Shown: in pieces, positions 1 through 8,749 of the stretch
Position numbering within the stretch: position 1 is the first letter of the stretch
Layout: each line of letters starts with the position of its first letter
Program-made: the position numbers and the translations under genes
Notes under the pieces: generated by a model
Database searches by the model: none
What the model saw: only the letters and a program-made list of their open reading frames with translations
What the model was told of the DNA's origin: nothing
Assembly: GCA_019310385.1 (NCBI GenBank)
Contig: JAFDEK010000028.1
Span: 1 to 37,523 of the forward strand
DNA from: Deltaproteobacteria bacterium
GTDB lineage: Bacteria > Myxococcota_A > UBA9160 > UBA4427
DNA: 37,523 nucleotides
Reading direction: 5' to 3'

Positions 1-1071
1 CAGTGCGCGGACCAGCTCGCCCTTGGGAAGCGGGCGCAGCCAGGTGATCCCCACGACGCCGACCCGCAGCCCGCGACGCCGGCGCAGCTCGTCGGCCACT
101 GCCCGGGCGCAGCGTGCCACGGCGCCCTGGGCTACCAGCACGACCTCGGCGTCTCCCATTCCCTGCTCGTCCAGGAAGGCGAGCGGTCGCCCGGTCAGGC
201 TCGACAGCGCCTCCATGCCCTGCCGCGCCAGCTCGACCAGGGGCTCGCGGAAGAAGAGCTCGCGGCCTCGCGTGCTCTGGCGGGAGCCGCCCAGCTCGCC
301 GGTGGCGACGGGCCGATCGGGGTCGAACCAGGCCAGCAGGCGCCGCCGCTCGGAGCCGAAGAGGATGCGCTGGGCCTCACCGGTGCTCGCCGCGGAGTCG
401 CCCGGCGCGCCGAGATAGCTGCGAATCAGCTCCGCGTCCGGAACTTGCAAGCCTTCCAGGCCGTCGGCGTCGGTGGCGATCACGCCCGGGCACAAGGCCC
501 GCTCGGCGAGCCACCGCGCCACCAGACTCAGGTCGAGAGCCTGCTGACCGCAGCCTGCGAAGATCTGGAAGCAGCCGGAGTCTGCAACGGCGTGATAGCC
601 GCGATGCCCCGTGCTCCCCATGGCGACGTGCAGCACCATCGGCGCCATGCGCGACGCGGCGCCGTCGAGGGCGCCGCGCGCACCCGCGAGCTCGTCGCCC
701 GCGAGAAAGGCACTCGAGCGCAGGCCCGCCAGGGTCATTCCAGTTGCCAGCGAGACGGCACTCCCGGCACCGTGCACGACCTCGCTCACGAGGGTCCGCC
801 CGAAGACGTTGCTGGGAGCGCGGCTCGCCGCAAGGGAGCGCAGCCCACCCGCGCCCGTCAGTGGGCGCGGAGCTTCGCCGCCGGGCAGCGCGATGGCCTC
901 GCAGAGCCGCGCCTCGAGGTCGGCCAGGGCATCCTCCACCCGCAGCACGCCCTGCCCGCCGGCCGCCGCGGACTCCGCGCTAGCCCCCTTCGATCTCCAC
1001 AGGCGCTGCAGCCAGGCCAGGCCTCCGGACCTCCAGTCCGCCCCGCCCCGTCCGCCCCCCGGCCGCCCCAT
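1..1071 (-). CDS. PFOR-like protein, N-terminal part (runs off left edge)
   Basis: Open from an ATG at 1071 to the window edge (357 codons, no stop), starting one base after the TGA of the upstream PFOR-like gene, so it is the fourth gene of the kor operon. Segments recall pyruvate:ferredoxin oxidoreductase alpha regions: VVHGAGSAVSLATG (residues 98-111), ALDLSLVARWLAE (178-190), FGSERRR then WFDPDRPV (238-255), and the domain II strand ITWLRPLPKGELVRAL at the edge. The YPITPSS thiamine-pyrimidine motif of true PFORs is not seen where expected, and residues 1-40 are low-complexity and Gly/Arg-rich. I infer a non-catalytic or strongly altered PFOR paralogue. An indolepyruvate oxidoreductase-like relative is an alternative. 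Family placement is by eye from motif order only. Confidence 0.7.
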   Translation of the reverse strand, partial: MGRPGGGRGGADWRSGGLAWLQRLWRSKGASAESAAAGGQGVLRVEDALADLEARLCEAIALPGGEAPRPLTGAGGLRSLAASRAPSNVFGRTLVSEVVHGAGSAVSLATGMTLAGLRSSAFLAGDELAGARGALDGAASRMAPMVLHVAMGSTGHRGYHAVADSGCFQIFAGCGQQALDLSLVARWLAERALCPGVIATDADGLEGLQVPDAELIRSYLGAPGDSAASTGEAQRILFGSERRRLLAWFDPDRPVATGELGGSRQSTRGRELFFREPLVELARQGMEALSSLTGRPLAFLDEQGMGDAEVVLVAQGAVARCARAVADELRRRRGLRVGVVGITWLRPLPKGELVRAL

Positions 1072-1072
1072 G

Positions 1073-4000
1073 TCAGTTGAACTTCGCCGCCCGCTCGAGC
1101 ATCTGCGGGGTGGCGCTCGCATCGTCGGTGCGCGGCTTGCCGGGATGGATGCACTTGGCGGGACACTTCTCGGCGGACGTGACCAGATCGGCGAAGCTGC
1201 CCGCGCTCGCATCGGCGATGAAGGCCTGCTTGTCTTCGTTGTACTGGAAGAGCCGCGAGTTGATGTTCGTGCACTCGTTACAGGTGGTGCACAAGGGCAC
1301 GTCGATGTAGGGCTCGTCGAAAGAGAGCCCGTCGTCTTCTTCCTGATCTTCTTGCTGCTCTTCTTCTTGGGAAGCCAACCCCTCCCGCGCAGCCTGGTCC
1401 ACCGGCGCTGGGGTCGCCTCGGGGACCCCGGCAGCAATCGTCGCGGCGGCGGTGAGGGATTCCTCCGCCACCCCGGCCGCCGCCTCGATGCCTCCGGGGA
1501 TCGTGAGCACCGCCGCGAGGCGTTCCATGGATTCGCGGGCACCCGCCTCCCGTGCCGCGGCGAGGGCCTCGCTGTAGCGCTGCTCGAGAATCTCCCGCTC
1601 CCGGGCCGCATCGGCGAGCGCGGCCTCCCGGGCCGCCTCGGCCGCCCGCTCCGCATGGGCGTTCTCGAACCCTGCCAGCTCCTGGAGGACCCGCCACCCG
1701 CGCAATCGGTCCCGACTCGCCAGAGCGAGCTCACGCGTCACCACACTGCGCTGCAGCACGCCGCTCTCGTCCACGCACCATATGAAGGGGACGCCGCGGG
1801 GAACGCCCTCGGGATCGAAGCGCTCGAGATAGCCGGCCAGAGGCAGTTGCTGCTCGTCGTCCCAAGCCTCGGCGGGGATCGCGTGCAGGTGCGCCGCGTA
1901 GGCGGGATCGAGGGCCACGGCATCGGCGAAGGTGAAGGCCAGCTCGAGGGTGGTCTCGTTCGCGTCGGCGTCCAGAACTGGAACGCGGTGAAGCGGCCAT
2001 GGGTGCTCGGGCTGGGGGCTTCCCGCAATGTCCAGGCGATCGGCCCAGCTGGCGCCGGCGTCCGGGTCGTAGAGGAAGTCCGCACAGGCGCGCCCTTCCA
2101 GCGCGGCTTCGGCGAGCAGTGGGCGCAGGTGCGCCAACTCCGGTGCCGGCTGCTGGAGCAGTGCGACTGCGGGACGCGGGGCCCGGGCCATGCGCGCGAA
2201 GCGCTCGCACAGGGTGTCGGGACGCGCGAGGCTGGAGCTCAGCGCGAAGACCTCGCGGTGGGCCATGACGAGACCACCGAGGTCGAGATGGTAGGCGGAG
2301 AAGTCCCGAGCCTCGTCCCCGGCCGCAACTTCGTCCTGCACGAGCACGTGGACCGGCCGACTCGAACGCAGCAGCTCCGAGAGCGAGTCCTGGCCTCGGC
2401 TGCGCAGCTGGCGCCCGGTCGTCACGACGGCAACCCGTGGCACCAGAGCAAGCTCCTCGGCCGTGAAGGCCTCCCAGCTCAAATCTGCCAGGGCGGCCTC
2501 GTGGAGCTCGGCCCGCCAGGCCCCTTCGGCCTCGAGCTCGGCGACACGAATCGCGCGAAAGAGGCCCGACATGCGCCGCGCCACACCGTCGAAGTAGCCC
2601 ACGGCGGCCGCCAGGGGATCGGGATGAATTCGCCTCTGCAGATCGGGAATGTGCAGGCGGTGCCCGGGCGCGTGCAGGAACACCACTTCCTGCAGCTGCT
2701 CCTCCACAGCGAGGTACTCCTCGATGCGGGCGAGTGCATCCTCGATGCGCCGGTGCCGCTGCTCGTCGAGCTGCGCCCCACTGGCGGGCTCCGGCAAGCT
2801 GCGGGCGAGGGTCGCCGGGTCGAGATACTGGGAGCCCGCGTCGCCGAGGGAGGCCGCAACGGCATCCGTGGCCCGGCCTTCCTCGGAGCTCCGGTGATCG
2901 AGCTCGAGCAGATCCCGAAGCCGGTCGCGCAGCTTCACGAGTCGCGCGCCGAAGCGGCGCCGCAAGGGAGTATTCACCGCCGACTGGAGCGCGAGATAGA
3001 GCCGCAGTGCCGTATCGGCGCGAAGATCAAGCACCTGGGCGCCGGCAGCCAGCTGCTCTCCCACTCCCGCGAGCTCCGCCGCGAAGCGCTCGGGCTCGGC
3101 GAGCTCGAGGCTGCGGCCCAGCTCCTCACCCGCCGAGGCCACCAGCTCGCGCAGCTCGCCTGGCTCCCCGCGCTCAGCCAGCCGATGCGCCACCCCGGCG
3201 GTCAGCGAGTCGAGGTTGCGCTCGAGGACTCCGGGCGCGTGTCCCGCCTCGGCCCCGGCTTCGATCGCCTCGCCGAGGAGCTCCGCGAACCCTCGCGCGA
3301 CCAGCGGCGGACCGGCCTTGTCAGCGGCAACGAGGACAAAGGGATGGGAAGCGCTCGCGCCCGAGCGACCGGCGAGCTGCTCGAACACCAGGGGGCGCAG
3401 GAGCGGCTGGGGAGCCGGCGCGAATTCGCCTGGGCCGCGGGTGTGGAAGCGATGGAGTCGCTCGGCCCACTGCTCGCGCGCGACCGGCGCGTCGACCGCC
3501 CGCGGCATGCGGGGGAGCGGAGAGCGGGAACGGAAGTCCACCTCCTCGGGCAGCGCGTCCTCGGCGAGATCCTCGCGTCGCAGCCTCCGGATCGCCTTCG
3601 AACCCGCCTCGAGCCAGAGATCCGCCCCGCCCGTCAGCTCCGCGGCCCGGGCCGGCTCCTCCGGATTCACGATCACGGCCACGGCCGCGGCGGCCAGCAG
3701 CTCCGAGGCCTGCATACCCGAGCCGGCAGCATCGACCCAGTAGATCTCGTGATTGCGCTCGCGCAGGAGCTGCCGGATCTCGACGCTGAAGAGCCCCGCC
3801 AGCTCTCGGCTCGAATGCGCCGCAGCGGGGAGTAGCACGGCGCTCCCGGGGCGCAGCAGCGCCAGGGCGCCGCGGGGCTCGAGGAGCGACGGTCCTGCGA
3901 CGATGAGGAGGTCCCTCTCCGCCTTGTCCGCCTTGCACGACGGGCTCCCCGCCTCGTCCCACGCCAGGACCCTCGCGCCCAGGTGAGCGCGGCTGCGCCG

Positions 4001-5131
4001 GTCCACGCGCAGGGGACGGCGCTCCGCGAGAGCCGAGAGCACGCGGCCTGCCGCATCGCGACCCCAGGAGCCGGTGGGTGCGACCACCAGGCGGTGCGTC
4101 AGCCTCTGCTCGGCGGAGCTCGCAGCGCGGACGGCCGATTCGAAAGCTCCTGCAGGGTCGGGGAGCGCAGACGCCAGCGCCTCGAGTGCAGCCACCGGGG
4201 TGCTCGCCGCCAGCGGGCGAAGCTCGCAGCCCTCCGGAGCGTTGGCGCGCACCCGCTCGAGGAGCGCACAGGGCGTCCCCTCGGCGTGCAGCACATGGAC
4301 GCGACGGGCGCCTGCCAACGCGCTGCGCAGCGCGGCCGCGGGGAATGGACGCACGAGCACGACGCTGAGCGCCGTCGCCGGCAGCCCCGCTCCGACGAGA
4401 CAACGCGCAGCATCTCGGGCCACGCTGCTCTGGAGCCCGGCAGCAACGAGCACCACCTCCGCGTCCGCGCCCACCGCGGAGCCCTCGATATCGACGAGGA
4501 CCGGTCGGACACAGCCCTCGCCTCCGGCCGCGAGACCCAGAGCGGCGGCAGCCAGCTCTTGCGCGTCATCCGCTCCGACGCTTTCGCTTCCGACCCTTTC
4601 GCCTTCGACCCTCTCGCCTTCGACGCCTTCACTTTCGACACTCTCGCCTTCGACGACTTCGCGTAGCAGCGGTGCCTCCGCGCGCAGCAGGCGCTCCACG
4701 GCGGCCGCCTCGGGGAGCTCCACCAGGCTCAGGCCCTCGGCCAGTGCGGGCGCCACGGAGCACACTCCCGCCCGCCCGAGCCAGGCGCTCAGCAGATGAG
4801 CGGCGACGCAGTGTTCGAGGGCGTCCTCGGCGCTCGCCGCCGCGAACTCGAAAGCTCCCCTCGACGAGGCCCCCGGCTCCATCCACAGGTGGTGAACGCA
4901 GGAACTCTCGAGCCACGCGCGATCCTCGCCCAGCAGCTCCCCGGGTGCGCCTTCGCTCACGCTGGCCGCGCGCACCCCCGCGAGCGCGAGCCCTTCGGCA
5001 GCCGCGCAATCGTGGGCCGGGGCCTGCGCCAGGATGCTCGTCTCGAGGCGCTCTACCGCGTCGGCAACGCCGAGCAGCCGCTTCGGCTGCTTCGCCGGCG
5101 CCTCTCCTCGCTCTGCGGACTTTGCCGCCAC
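1073..5131 (-). CDS. Degenerate PFOR-like protein with C-terminal [4Fe-4S] ferredoxin domain
   Basis: About 1352 residues, near full-length PFOR size. The order resembles PFOR: a remnant domain I; a domain II-like strand LSVVLVRPFPAAALRSAL (about 260-280); a gamma-like domain (VAPTGSWGRDAAGRV, then DLLIVAGPSLLEPRGALALL); a long helical middle; a TPP-domain-like stretch with VAVVTTGRQLRSRGQDSLSE and VHVLVQDE (about 900-935). The GDG...N thiamine-diphosphate motif and YPITP are absent. An acidic Glu/Gln/Asp linker leads to a ferredoxin module with CTTCNEC and CPAKCIHP (Cys 1281, 1284, 1287, 1323, 1327), enough for one [4Fe-4S] cluster. A TTG at 5140 opens the frame, but GGAGG at 5145-5141 touches it; the GTG at 5131 sits nine bases after that GGAGG and is preferred. 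It lies 22 bases after korB. I infer an electron-transfer or scaffold partner of KorAB. Confidence 0.8.
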   Translation of the reverse strand: MAAKSAERGEAPAKQPKRLLGVADAVERLETSILAQAPAHDCAAAEGLALAGVRAASVSEGAPGELLGEDRAWLESSCVHHLWMEPGASSRGAFEFAAASAEDALEHCVAAHLLSAWLGRAGVCSVAPALAEGLSLVELPEAAAVERLLRAEAPLLREVVEGESVESEGVEGERVEGERVGSESVGADDAQELAAAALGLAAGGEGCVRPVLVDIEGSAVGADAEVVLVAAGLQSSVARDAARCLVGAGLPATALSVVLVRPFPAAALRSALAGARRVHVLHAEGTPCALLERVRANAPEGCELRPLAASTPVAALEALASALPDPAGAFESAVRAASSAEQRLTHRLVVAPTGSWGRDAAGRVLSALAERRPLRVDRRSRAHLGARVLAWDEAGSPSCKADKAERDLLIVAGPSLLEPRGALALLRPGSAVLLPAAAHSSRELAGLFSVEIRQLLRERNHEIYWVDAAGSGMQASELLAAAAVAVIVNPEEPARAAELTGGADLWLEAGSKAIRRLRREDLAEDALPEEVDFRSRSPLPRMPRAVDAPVAREQWAERLHRFHTRGPGEFAPAPQPLLRPLVFEQLAGRSGASASHPFVLVAADKAGPPLVARGFAELLGEAIEAGAEAGHAPGVLERNLDSLTAGVAHRLAERGEPGELRELVASAGEELGRSLELAEPERFAAELAGVGEQLAAGAQVLDLRADTALRLYLALQSAVNTPLRRRFGARLVKLRDRLRDLLELDHRSSEEGRATDAVAASLGDAGSQYLDPATLARSLPEPASGAQLDEQRHRRIEDALARIEEYLAVEEQLQEVVFLHAPGHRLHIPDLQRRIHPDPLAAAVGYFDGVARRMSGLFRAIRVAELEAEGAWRAELHEAALADLSWEAFTAEELALVPRVAVVTTGRQLRSRGQDSLSELLRSSRPVHVLVQDEVAAGDEARDFSAYHLDLGGLVMAHREVFALSSSLARPDTLCERFARMARAPRPAVALLQQPAPELAHLRPLLAEAALEGRACADFLYDPDAGASWADRLDIAGSPQPEHPWPLHRVPVLDADANETTLELAFTFADAVALDPAYAAHLHAIPAEAWDDEQQLPLAGYLERFDPEGVPRGVPFIWCVDESGVLQRSVVTRELALASRDRLRGWRVLQELAGFENAHAERAAEAAREAALADAAREREILEQRYSEALAAAREAGARESMERLAAVLTIPGGIEAAAGVAEESLTAAATIAAGVPEATPAPVDQAAREGLASQEEEQQEDQEEDDGLSFDEPYIDVPLCTTCNECTNINSRLFQYNEDKQAFIADASAGSFADLVTSAEKCPAKCIHPGKPRTDDASATPQMLERAAKFN
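4576..4665. repeat. 15-bp tandem repeat (6 units) inside the PFOR-like gene
   Basis: Six consecutive 15-base units, each starting CGAC and rich in TTCGCCTT, read in frame on the minus strand as acidic pentapeptides of the type V-E-G-E-R/S (about residues 156-186 of the degenerate PFOR). The length is a multiple of three, so copy-number change would not shift the frame. The repeat lies in the linker between the domain I and II remnants. Confidence 0.85.
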
Positions 5132-5153
5132 GCCAGCCAACCTCCGCCTCGGC

Positions 5154-6107
5154 TCAGATCTGGTATCGATCGAGCTCGCTCTCGAGCGCCGTCAGCTTGT
5201 CTGCGCGCGAGGTGGCGAGCCCCTGCACGGTGAAGTCGTCGTAGCGGTCGGCGTTCTCGTTGCGGTAGAAGAGGCCGATGGGCGTCGCCTCCTCGAGGTC
5301 CGCGATCTCCCGCGCGCCGGCGAGATCCGCGGGATCGTGCTCGCGCTGGTTCTTCAACACGCGCGTGATGGACTCGTCCAGCGCGATGCCGTCGGGATGG
5401 GTGAGCAGCAGTAGCTTCGAAGGATCGCTCTGCAGGGGATCGAAGAGTCCGGTCTGAAAGTGGGGGCAGCGCTGCAGGATGCGCACGAAGGCCAGGCCCG
5501 GATGCTGATGGGCGGCCTCCAGGGTGGCGAGGAGGTGGGCGGGATTCCAATCCACAGTCTGGGCCACGAAGGAGGCGTTGCTGATGCCCAGAGTGGTCTG
5601 GATCGGGTTGATGGGGTCGAGCACCGAGCCCTGGGGATGGGTGTTCGTCTTCGATCCCTTGCCCGAGGTCGGCGAGGTCTGGTTCTTGGTGAGGCCGTAG
5701 AGGTTGTTGTCGAGGAGCATCACGACCATCTTCATGTTGTACCGGATGGCGTGGACCCAGTGCCCGGCGCCGATGGAGCAGCAGTCGCCGTCTCCGGTCG
5801 ACACGAAGACGTGCAGGTCGGGCCGCCGGGCACGGATGCCGCAGGCCACCGGCAGGGCCCGGCCGTGGAGACCGTGGAAGCCGTAGGCATTCATGTAGTG
5901 GGGAAAGCGGCTCGCGCAGCCGATCCCCGAGACGAAGACGGTCTTCTCGGGCTCGAGCTGCTCGTCGCGACACAGGCGCTGAACGGCGGTGAGCACGGCG
6001 TGGTCGCCGCAGCCCGGGCACCAGCGCGCCGTGCCGCCCTCGTAGTCGCCCACGCTGTAGTAACGCGGGCTCGCCTCTTCGAACCAGTCCGTCTTGAGTC
6101 CGAACAT
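5154..6107 (-). CDS. korB: 2-oxoacid:ferredoxin oxidoreductase beta subunit
   Basis: 317 residues. Thiamine-diphosphate and iron-sulfur subunit that decarboxylates a 2-oxoacid (probably 2-oxoglutarate) and reduces ferredoxin in the cytoplasm. WCPGCGDH gives Cys30 and Cys33; with Cys64 (GIGCASRFPHY) and Cys214 (LQRCPHF) all four cluster ligands expected in the family are present. The TPP motif is VSTGDGDCCSIGAGHWVHA with the downstream DNNLYGLTKNQTSPTS. The ATG at 6107 overlaps the korA stop by one base (TGATG) and has AAGGAG seven bases upstream inside korA, so a longer in-frame start is rejected and coupled translation is likely. Substrate choice between 2-oxoglutarate and another 2-oxoacid cannot be settled from the sequence. 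Confidence 0.95.
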   Translation of the reverse strand: MFGLKTDWFEEASPRYYSVGDYEGGTARWCPGCGDHAVLTAVQRLCRDEQLEPEKTVFVSGIGCASRFPHYMNAYGFHGLHGRALPVACGIRARRPDLHVFVSTGDGDCCSIGAGHWVHAIRYNMKMVVMLLDNNLYGLTKNQTSPTSGKGSKTNTHPQGSVLDPINPIQTTLGISNASFVAQTVDWNPAHLLATLEAAHQHPGLAFVRILQRCPHFQTGLFDPLQSDPSKLLLLTHPDGIALDESITRVLKNQREHDPADLAGAREIADLEEATPIGLFYRNENADRYDDFTVQGLATSRADKLTALESELDRYQI

Positions 6108-8026
6108 CACGCGGCTCCTTCGAGGCGGCTGCGCAGGGCCTCCTCGATCATCTGGGGTGGCAGGGGCTGGCCGGGGACCCGCGACCAGCAGTCGACGTCG
6201 ACCAGGGTGGCGGCCCGCAGCAGCCACGCGAGCTGGGAGTAGCGGCGGCTCGACGGGTCGACGACCGGGTCACCGAGGTCGTCGCTGTAGTTGATCTCGA
6301 CGGTCATCACGCGCCGGTAGCGCGCGAAGATCTCCTTCAGGCCCGGCTCCATGGGCGAGAGGAAGCGCAGGCAGATGGCGCCGGCGCGCACGCCGTCCTT
6401 CCGGAGGCGGTCGACGGCCTCCTCGATGGCGCCCCGGGTCGAGCCCCAGCCCACCACCAGCAGCTCGCCCTCCTCGTCGCCGTGGATCTGCGGCGGCCGG
6501 AGCGCCTTCTGCAGGGCGGCGAGCTTGCGGCTGCGCATCTGCATGGCGTGCTGGTTGATCGCCGATTCGTAGGCGATGTGGCTCTCCTCGTCGTGGGCGA
6601 GCCCCGTGAGCACGTAGGCGCCGCCCGGCTGCCCCGGTATGGGCCGCGGCGAGAGCCCCGTCTCGGGGTCCCAGTCGTAGGCCGGCGCCCCCTCCTTCCA
6701 GGGAGCCTGGTCGACGGGCGGCGAAAGCCAGTCCTCGTTGAGCTCCGGCCGCGGGAAGCAGGCCTGGGCGGTGGCGAGGTTGGCGTCGCTCAAGACGAAG
6801 ACCGGCGTACGAAAGCTCTCGGCGAGCTGGCGGGCCGTCACCATGAAGTGGAAGCACTCCTCGTGACTCGAGGGGGCCATGATGATCTTGGGCGCGTCGC
6901 CGGGCTGCCCGAAGTAGGCGTGGAGCAGATCGCCCTGCTCCACCTTGGTGGGCAGACCGGTGGCAGGGCCGCCGCGCTGAACGTCGACCACGACCAGGGG
7001 AATCTCGGCCATGACGGCGAGACCGAGGAGTTCGGTCTTGAGCGCCATCCCGGGACCCGAAGTAATGGTGATCGCCGTCTTGCCCGAGTAGGAGGCACCG
7101 AGCGCGAAGCCCACCGCAGCGATCTCGTCCTCGGCCTGGTGAACGACGCCACCGGCCTTGTGGAAGTCGGCAGCCAGGAAGTGGGAGACCGAGGTGGCGG
7201 GGGTGATGGGATACATGGAGCAGACCTCGATCCCGGCCGCCATGCAACCCATGGCGATGGCCGAATTTCCGCTCATCACCACCCTGGGCTCCTCGCTCAC
7301 CTCGCTGGGGATGTCGAAGCACATGTCGAGGTGCTCGATCGCCCAGTCGTAGCCGGCGCGCAGGAGCGCGTGGTTCTGGGCGATCACCTCCTCGCCCTTG
7401 CGCTTGCGACGGAAGAGCTCGCGCACCTCCGTCATGGCCAGCTCGAGGTCGCGGTTGTGCAGCGCGCAGAGCAGTCCCACCACCCACATGTTCTTGCCGC
7501 GGCGCGGGTTCTCGACCAGCCTCGCCGTCTCATCGTGGATGGGGATCTCGCGCACGTCGTAGCCCTTGAGATGGAAGTCCTCGAGGGCCCTCTCGTAGGC
7601 CTCGCGGATCTTCGCATCCTCGCTCGAGCCCCAACGCCCGTCGATGAGCAGCACCGTGCCCGCACCCAGCGCCTGCTGATCGATCCGGCCGTAGAGGACC
7701 TGCTCGTTGAAGGCCACCACGAGATCGGCCTGGTCGCCTATGTTCGCGACGGGACCGTTCCCGAAACGGATGCGGATGCCGCTGGCGCCGGCCCGGGAAC
7801 GAGCCGGCGGCTCGATCTCCGCGGGAATGATCTCGACGGTCCACAGCCCGTTGCCCATCTTGGCGCAGACCGTGCCGAAGAGGAGGCCGGCCGTCTGGGC
7901 GCCTTCCCCCGAATCGCTCACGATCTCCACGATCTGCTGGGAGAGGTTGCGGACCGGAACCGCGGTCGGCACACCGGGGGTGGTGGAGGCTTCTGCATCA
8001 CTGCTCGACTGGGCGGCTTCGGACAT
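6107..8026 (-). CDS. korA: 2-oxoacid:ferredoxin oxidoreductase alpha subunit (gamma-alpha fusion)
   Basis: 639 residues, the usual size of the fused KorA form. Residues about 28-225 are the gamma domain (substrate/CoA side); residues about 245-639 are the alpha domain with the pyrimidine-binding motif MYPITPATSV (271-280), an acidic QAEDEIAAVGFALGASY segment, and QRGGPATGLPTKVEQGDL (350-367), a hallmark of 2-oxoglutarate-type enzymes. With KorB it forms the catalytic core feeding low-potential electrons to ferredoxin. ATG at 8026; AAGGAG lies 13 bases upstream, a long but usable spacing. It is the first clear gene of the operon korA-korB-PFORlike1-PFORlike2. The N-terminal 25 residues are Ser/Ala-rich and probably disordered. 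Confidence 0.95.
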   Translation of the reverse strand: MSEAAQSSSDAEASTTPGVPTAVPVRNLSQQIVEIVSDSGEGAQTAGLLFGTVCAKMGNGLWTVEIIPAEIEPPARSRAGASGIRIRFGNGPVANIGDQADLVVAFNEQVLYGRIDQQALGAGTVLLIDGRWGSSEDAKIREAYERALEDFHLKGYDVREIPIHDETARLVENPRRGKNMWVVGLLCALHNRDLELAMTEVRELFRRKRKGEEVIAQNHALLRAGYDWAIEHLDMCFDIPSEVSEEPRVVMSGNSAIAMGCMAAGIEVCSMYPITPATSVSHFLAADFHKAGGVVHQAEDEIAAVGFALGASYSGKTAITITSGPGMALKTELLGLAVMAEIPLVVVDVQRGGPATGLPTKVEQGDLLHAYFGQPGDAPKIIMAPSSHEECFHFMVTARQLAESFRTPVFVLSDANLATAQACFPRPELNEDWLSPPVDQAPWKEGAPAYDWDPETGLSPRPIPGQPGGAYVLTGLAHDEESHIAYESAINQHAMQMRSRKLAALQKALRPPQIHGDEEGELLVVGWGSTRGAIEEAVDRLRKDGVRAGAICLRFLSPMEPGLKEIFARYRRVMTVEINYSDDLGDPVVDPSSRRYSQLAWLLRAATLVDVDCWSRVPGQPLPPQMIEEALRSRLEGAA

Positions 8027-8058
8027 GGCGGGCGCGTAGCTCCTTGCTCGGTACAGGC

Positions 8059-8247
8059 TCAGATCAGAGAGTCAGACTCGCTGGCTGCGGGATTGAGACG
8101 AGGCACCTTCATCTTGGGTTCCCAAAAATGGTGGGATCCCGCGTGGTGGGTTTCCGCGACCGGGACCTCCAATGTGGGGCGGATCGCCACCGTGGGTAGT
8201 CCAATATGTCCCACTGCCCAGGAACTCATCGGCACACCGGACTTCAC
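8059..8247 (-). CDS. Possible small protein between the hemerythrin gene and korA
   Basis: A 62-codon frame whose GTG at 8247 overlaps the TGA of the upstream hemerythrin-like gene (GTGA), a typical coupling geometry. The peptide contains a His cluster (ETHHAGSHHFWEP) followed by KMKVPRLNP. There is no Shine-Dalgarno and the third-base GC looks lower than in neighbouring genes, which argues against coding. I recognise no family. It may instead be the korA leader/promoter region, which occupies 8027-8243. Confidence 0.25.
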   Translation of the reverse strand: MKSGVPMSSWAVGHIGLPTVAIRPTLEVPVAETHHAGSHHFWEPKMKVPRLNPAASESDSLI

Positions 8248-8708
8248 CCTGAGCCGCCGTCATCGGAGTAGTAGGCCTCCGCGGTGAGCTTGCTCTCCCC
8301 CTGCTCGTGCTCCGCGAGCATGGTGATGAGCGCACTGGCCGCGTCCTTGAGCTTCTCGAGGGCCCGATCGGTCGCCTCGCCGGACTCCAGCTGCAACGAA
8401 ATCACCCTTAGCGCCTCGAGGATCTTCTCGTGCTCGGCGTGCAGGAGGGCGAGCTGCGGCTCGATGGAGGGACGCGCCTCGCGCAGCCCCTCGAAGAGGC
8501 CTCCCGGACGCTCCTCGTCGGAGAAGTGCTCGGAGAGAAGCTCCGGGAGCGGCGTGAGCGCGGTCCGAATCGCCTCGGGATCCCGGGCGTTGCCGAGGGC
8601 GTCGAGCAGGGATCGCAGGCGGCGGTGGCTCTCCCGGATGTGCTCGAGGAGCTGCTCCTCGACTTTGTGGCCTCGACCGCCCTTCTCGCCCCTGTCGTCG
8701 GATTCCAT
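8244..8708 (-). CDS. Hemerythrin-like (HHE) domain protein
   Basis: 154 residues, predicted four-helix bundle. Candidate iron ligands are regularly placed: His23/His28 (LEHIRESHRRL), His61 and Glu65 (EHFSDEE), His90/His93 (LHAEHEKI), His134 and Glu138 (AEHEQGES). HHE proteins bind a di-iron site and sense or bind O2, NO or iron. The spacing differs from classical hemerythrin (HxxH rather than HxxxH at the third site), so metal binding is likely but not certain. ATG at 8708 with GGAGG nine bases upstream. It lies upstream of korA in the same direction; an O2/NO-related role near an oxygen-sensitive ferredoxin oxidoreductase makes sense but is inference. A perfect palindrome lies 42-62 bases upstream of its start. 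Confidence 0.75.
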   Translation of the reverse strand: MESDDRGEKGGRGHKVEEQLLEHIRESHRRLRSLLDALGNARDPEAIRTALTPLPELLSEHFSDEERPGGLFEGLREARPSIEPQLALLHAEHEKILEALRVISLQLESGEATDRALEKLKDAASALITMLAEHEQGESKLTAEAYYSDDGGSG

Positions 8709-8749
8709 CCCGCCGATCCTCCGTTCGTCTCGTCGCGAAACTCTCCCGT

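Noticed and set aside
611-3835. Long plus-strand open frame (over 1000 codons) opposite the PFOR-like gene
   Set aside because: High-GC shadow frame: Arg/Gly/Pro-rich, no domain motifs; the minus strand has clear PFOR and ferredoxin motifs and operon spacing.
6107-6227. Upstream start for korB at 6227
   Set aside because: Adds 40 Pro/Arg-rich residues inside korA; ATG 6107 has a good Shine-Dalgarno and a one-base overlap with the korA stop.
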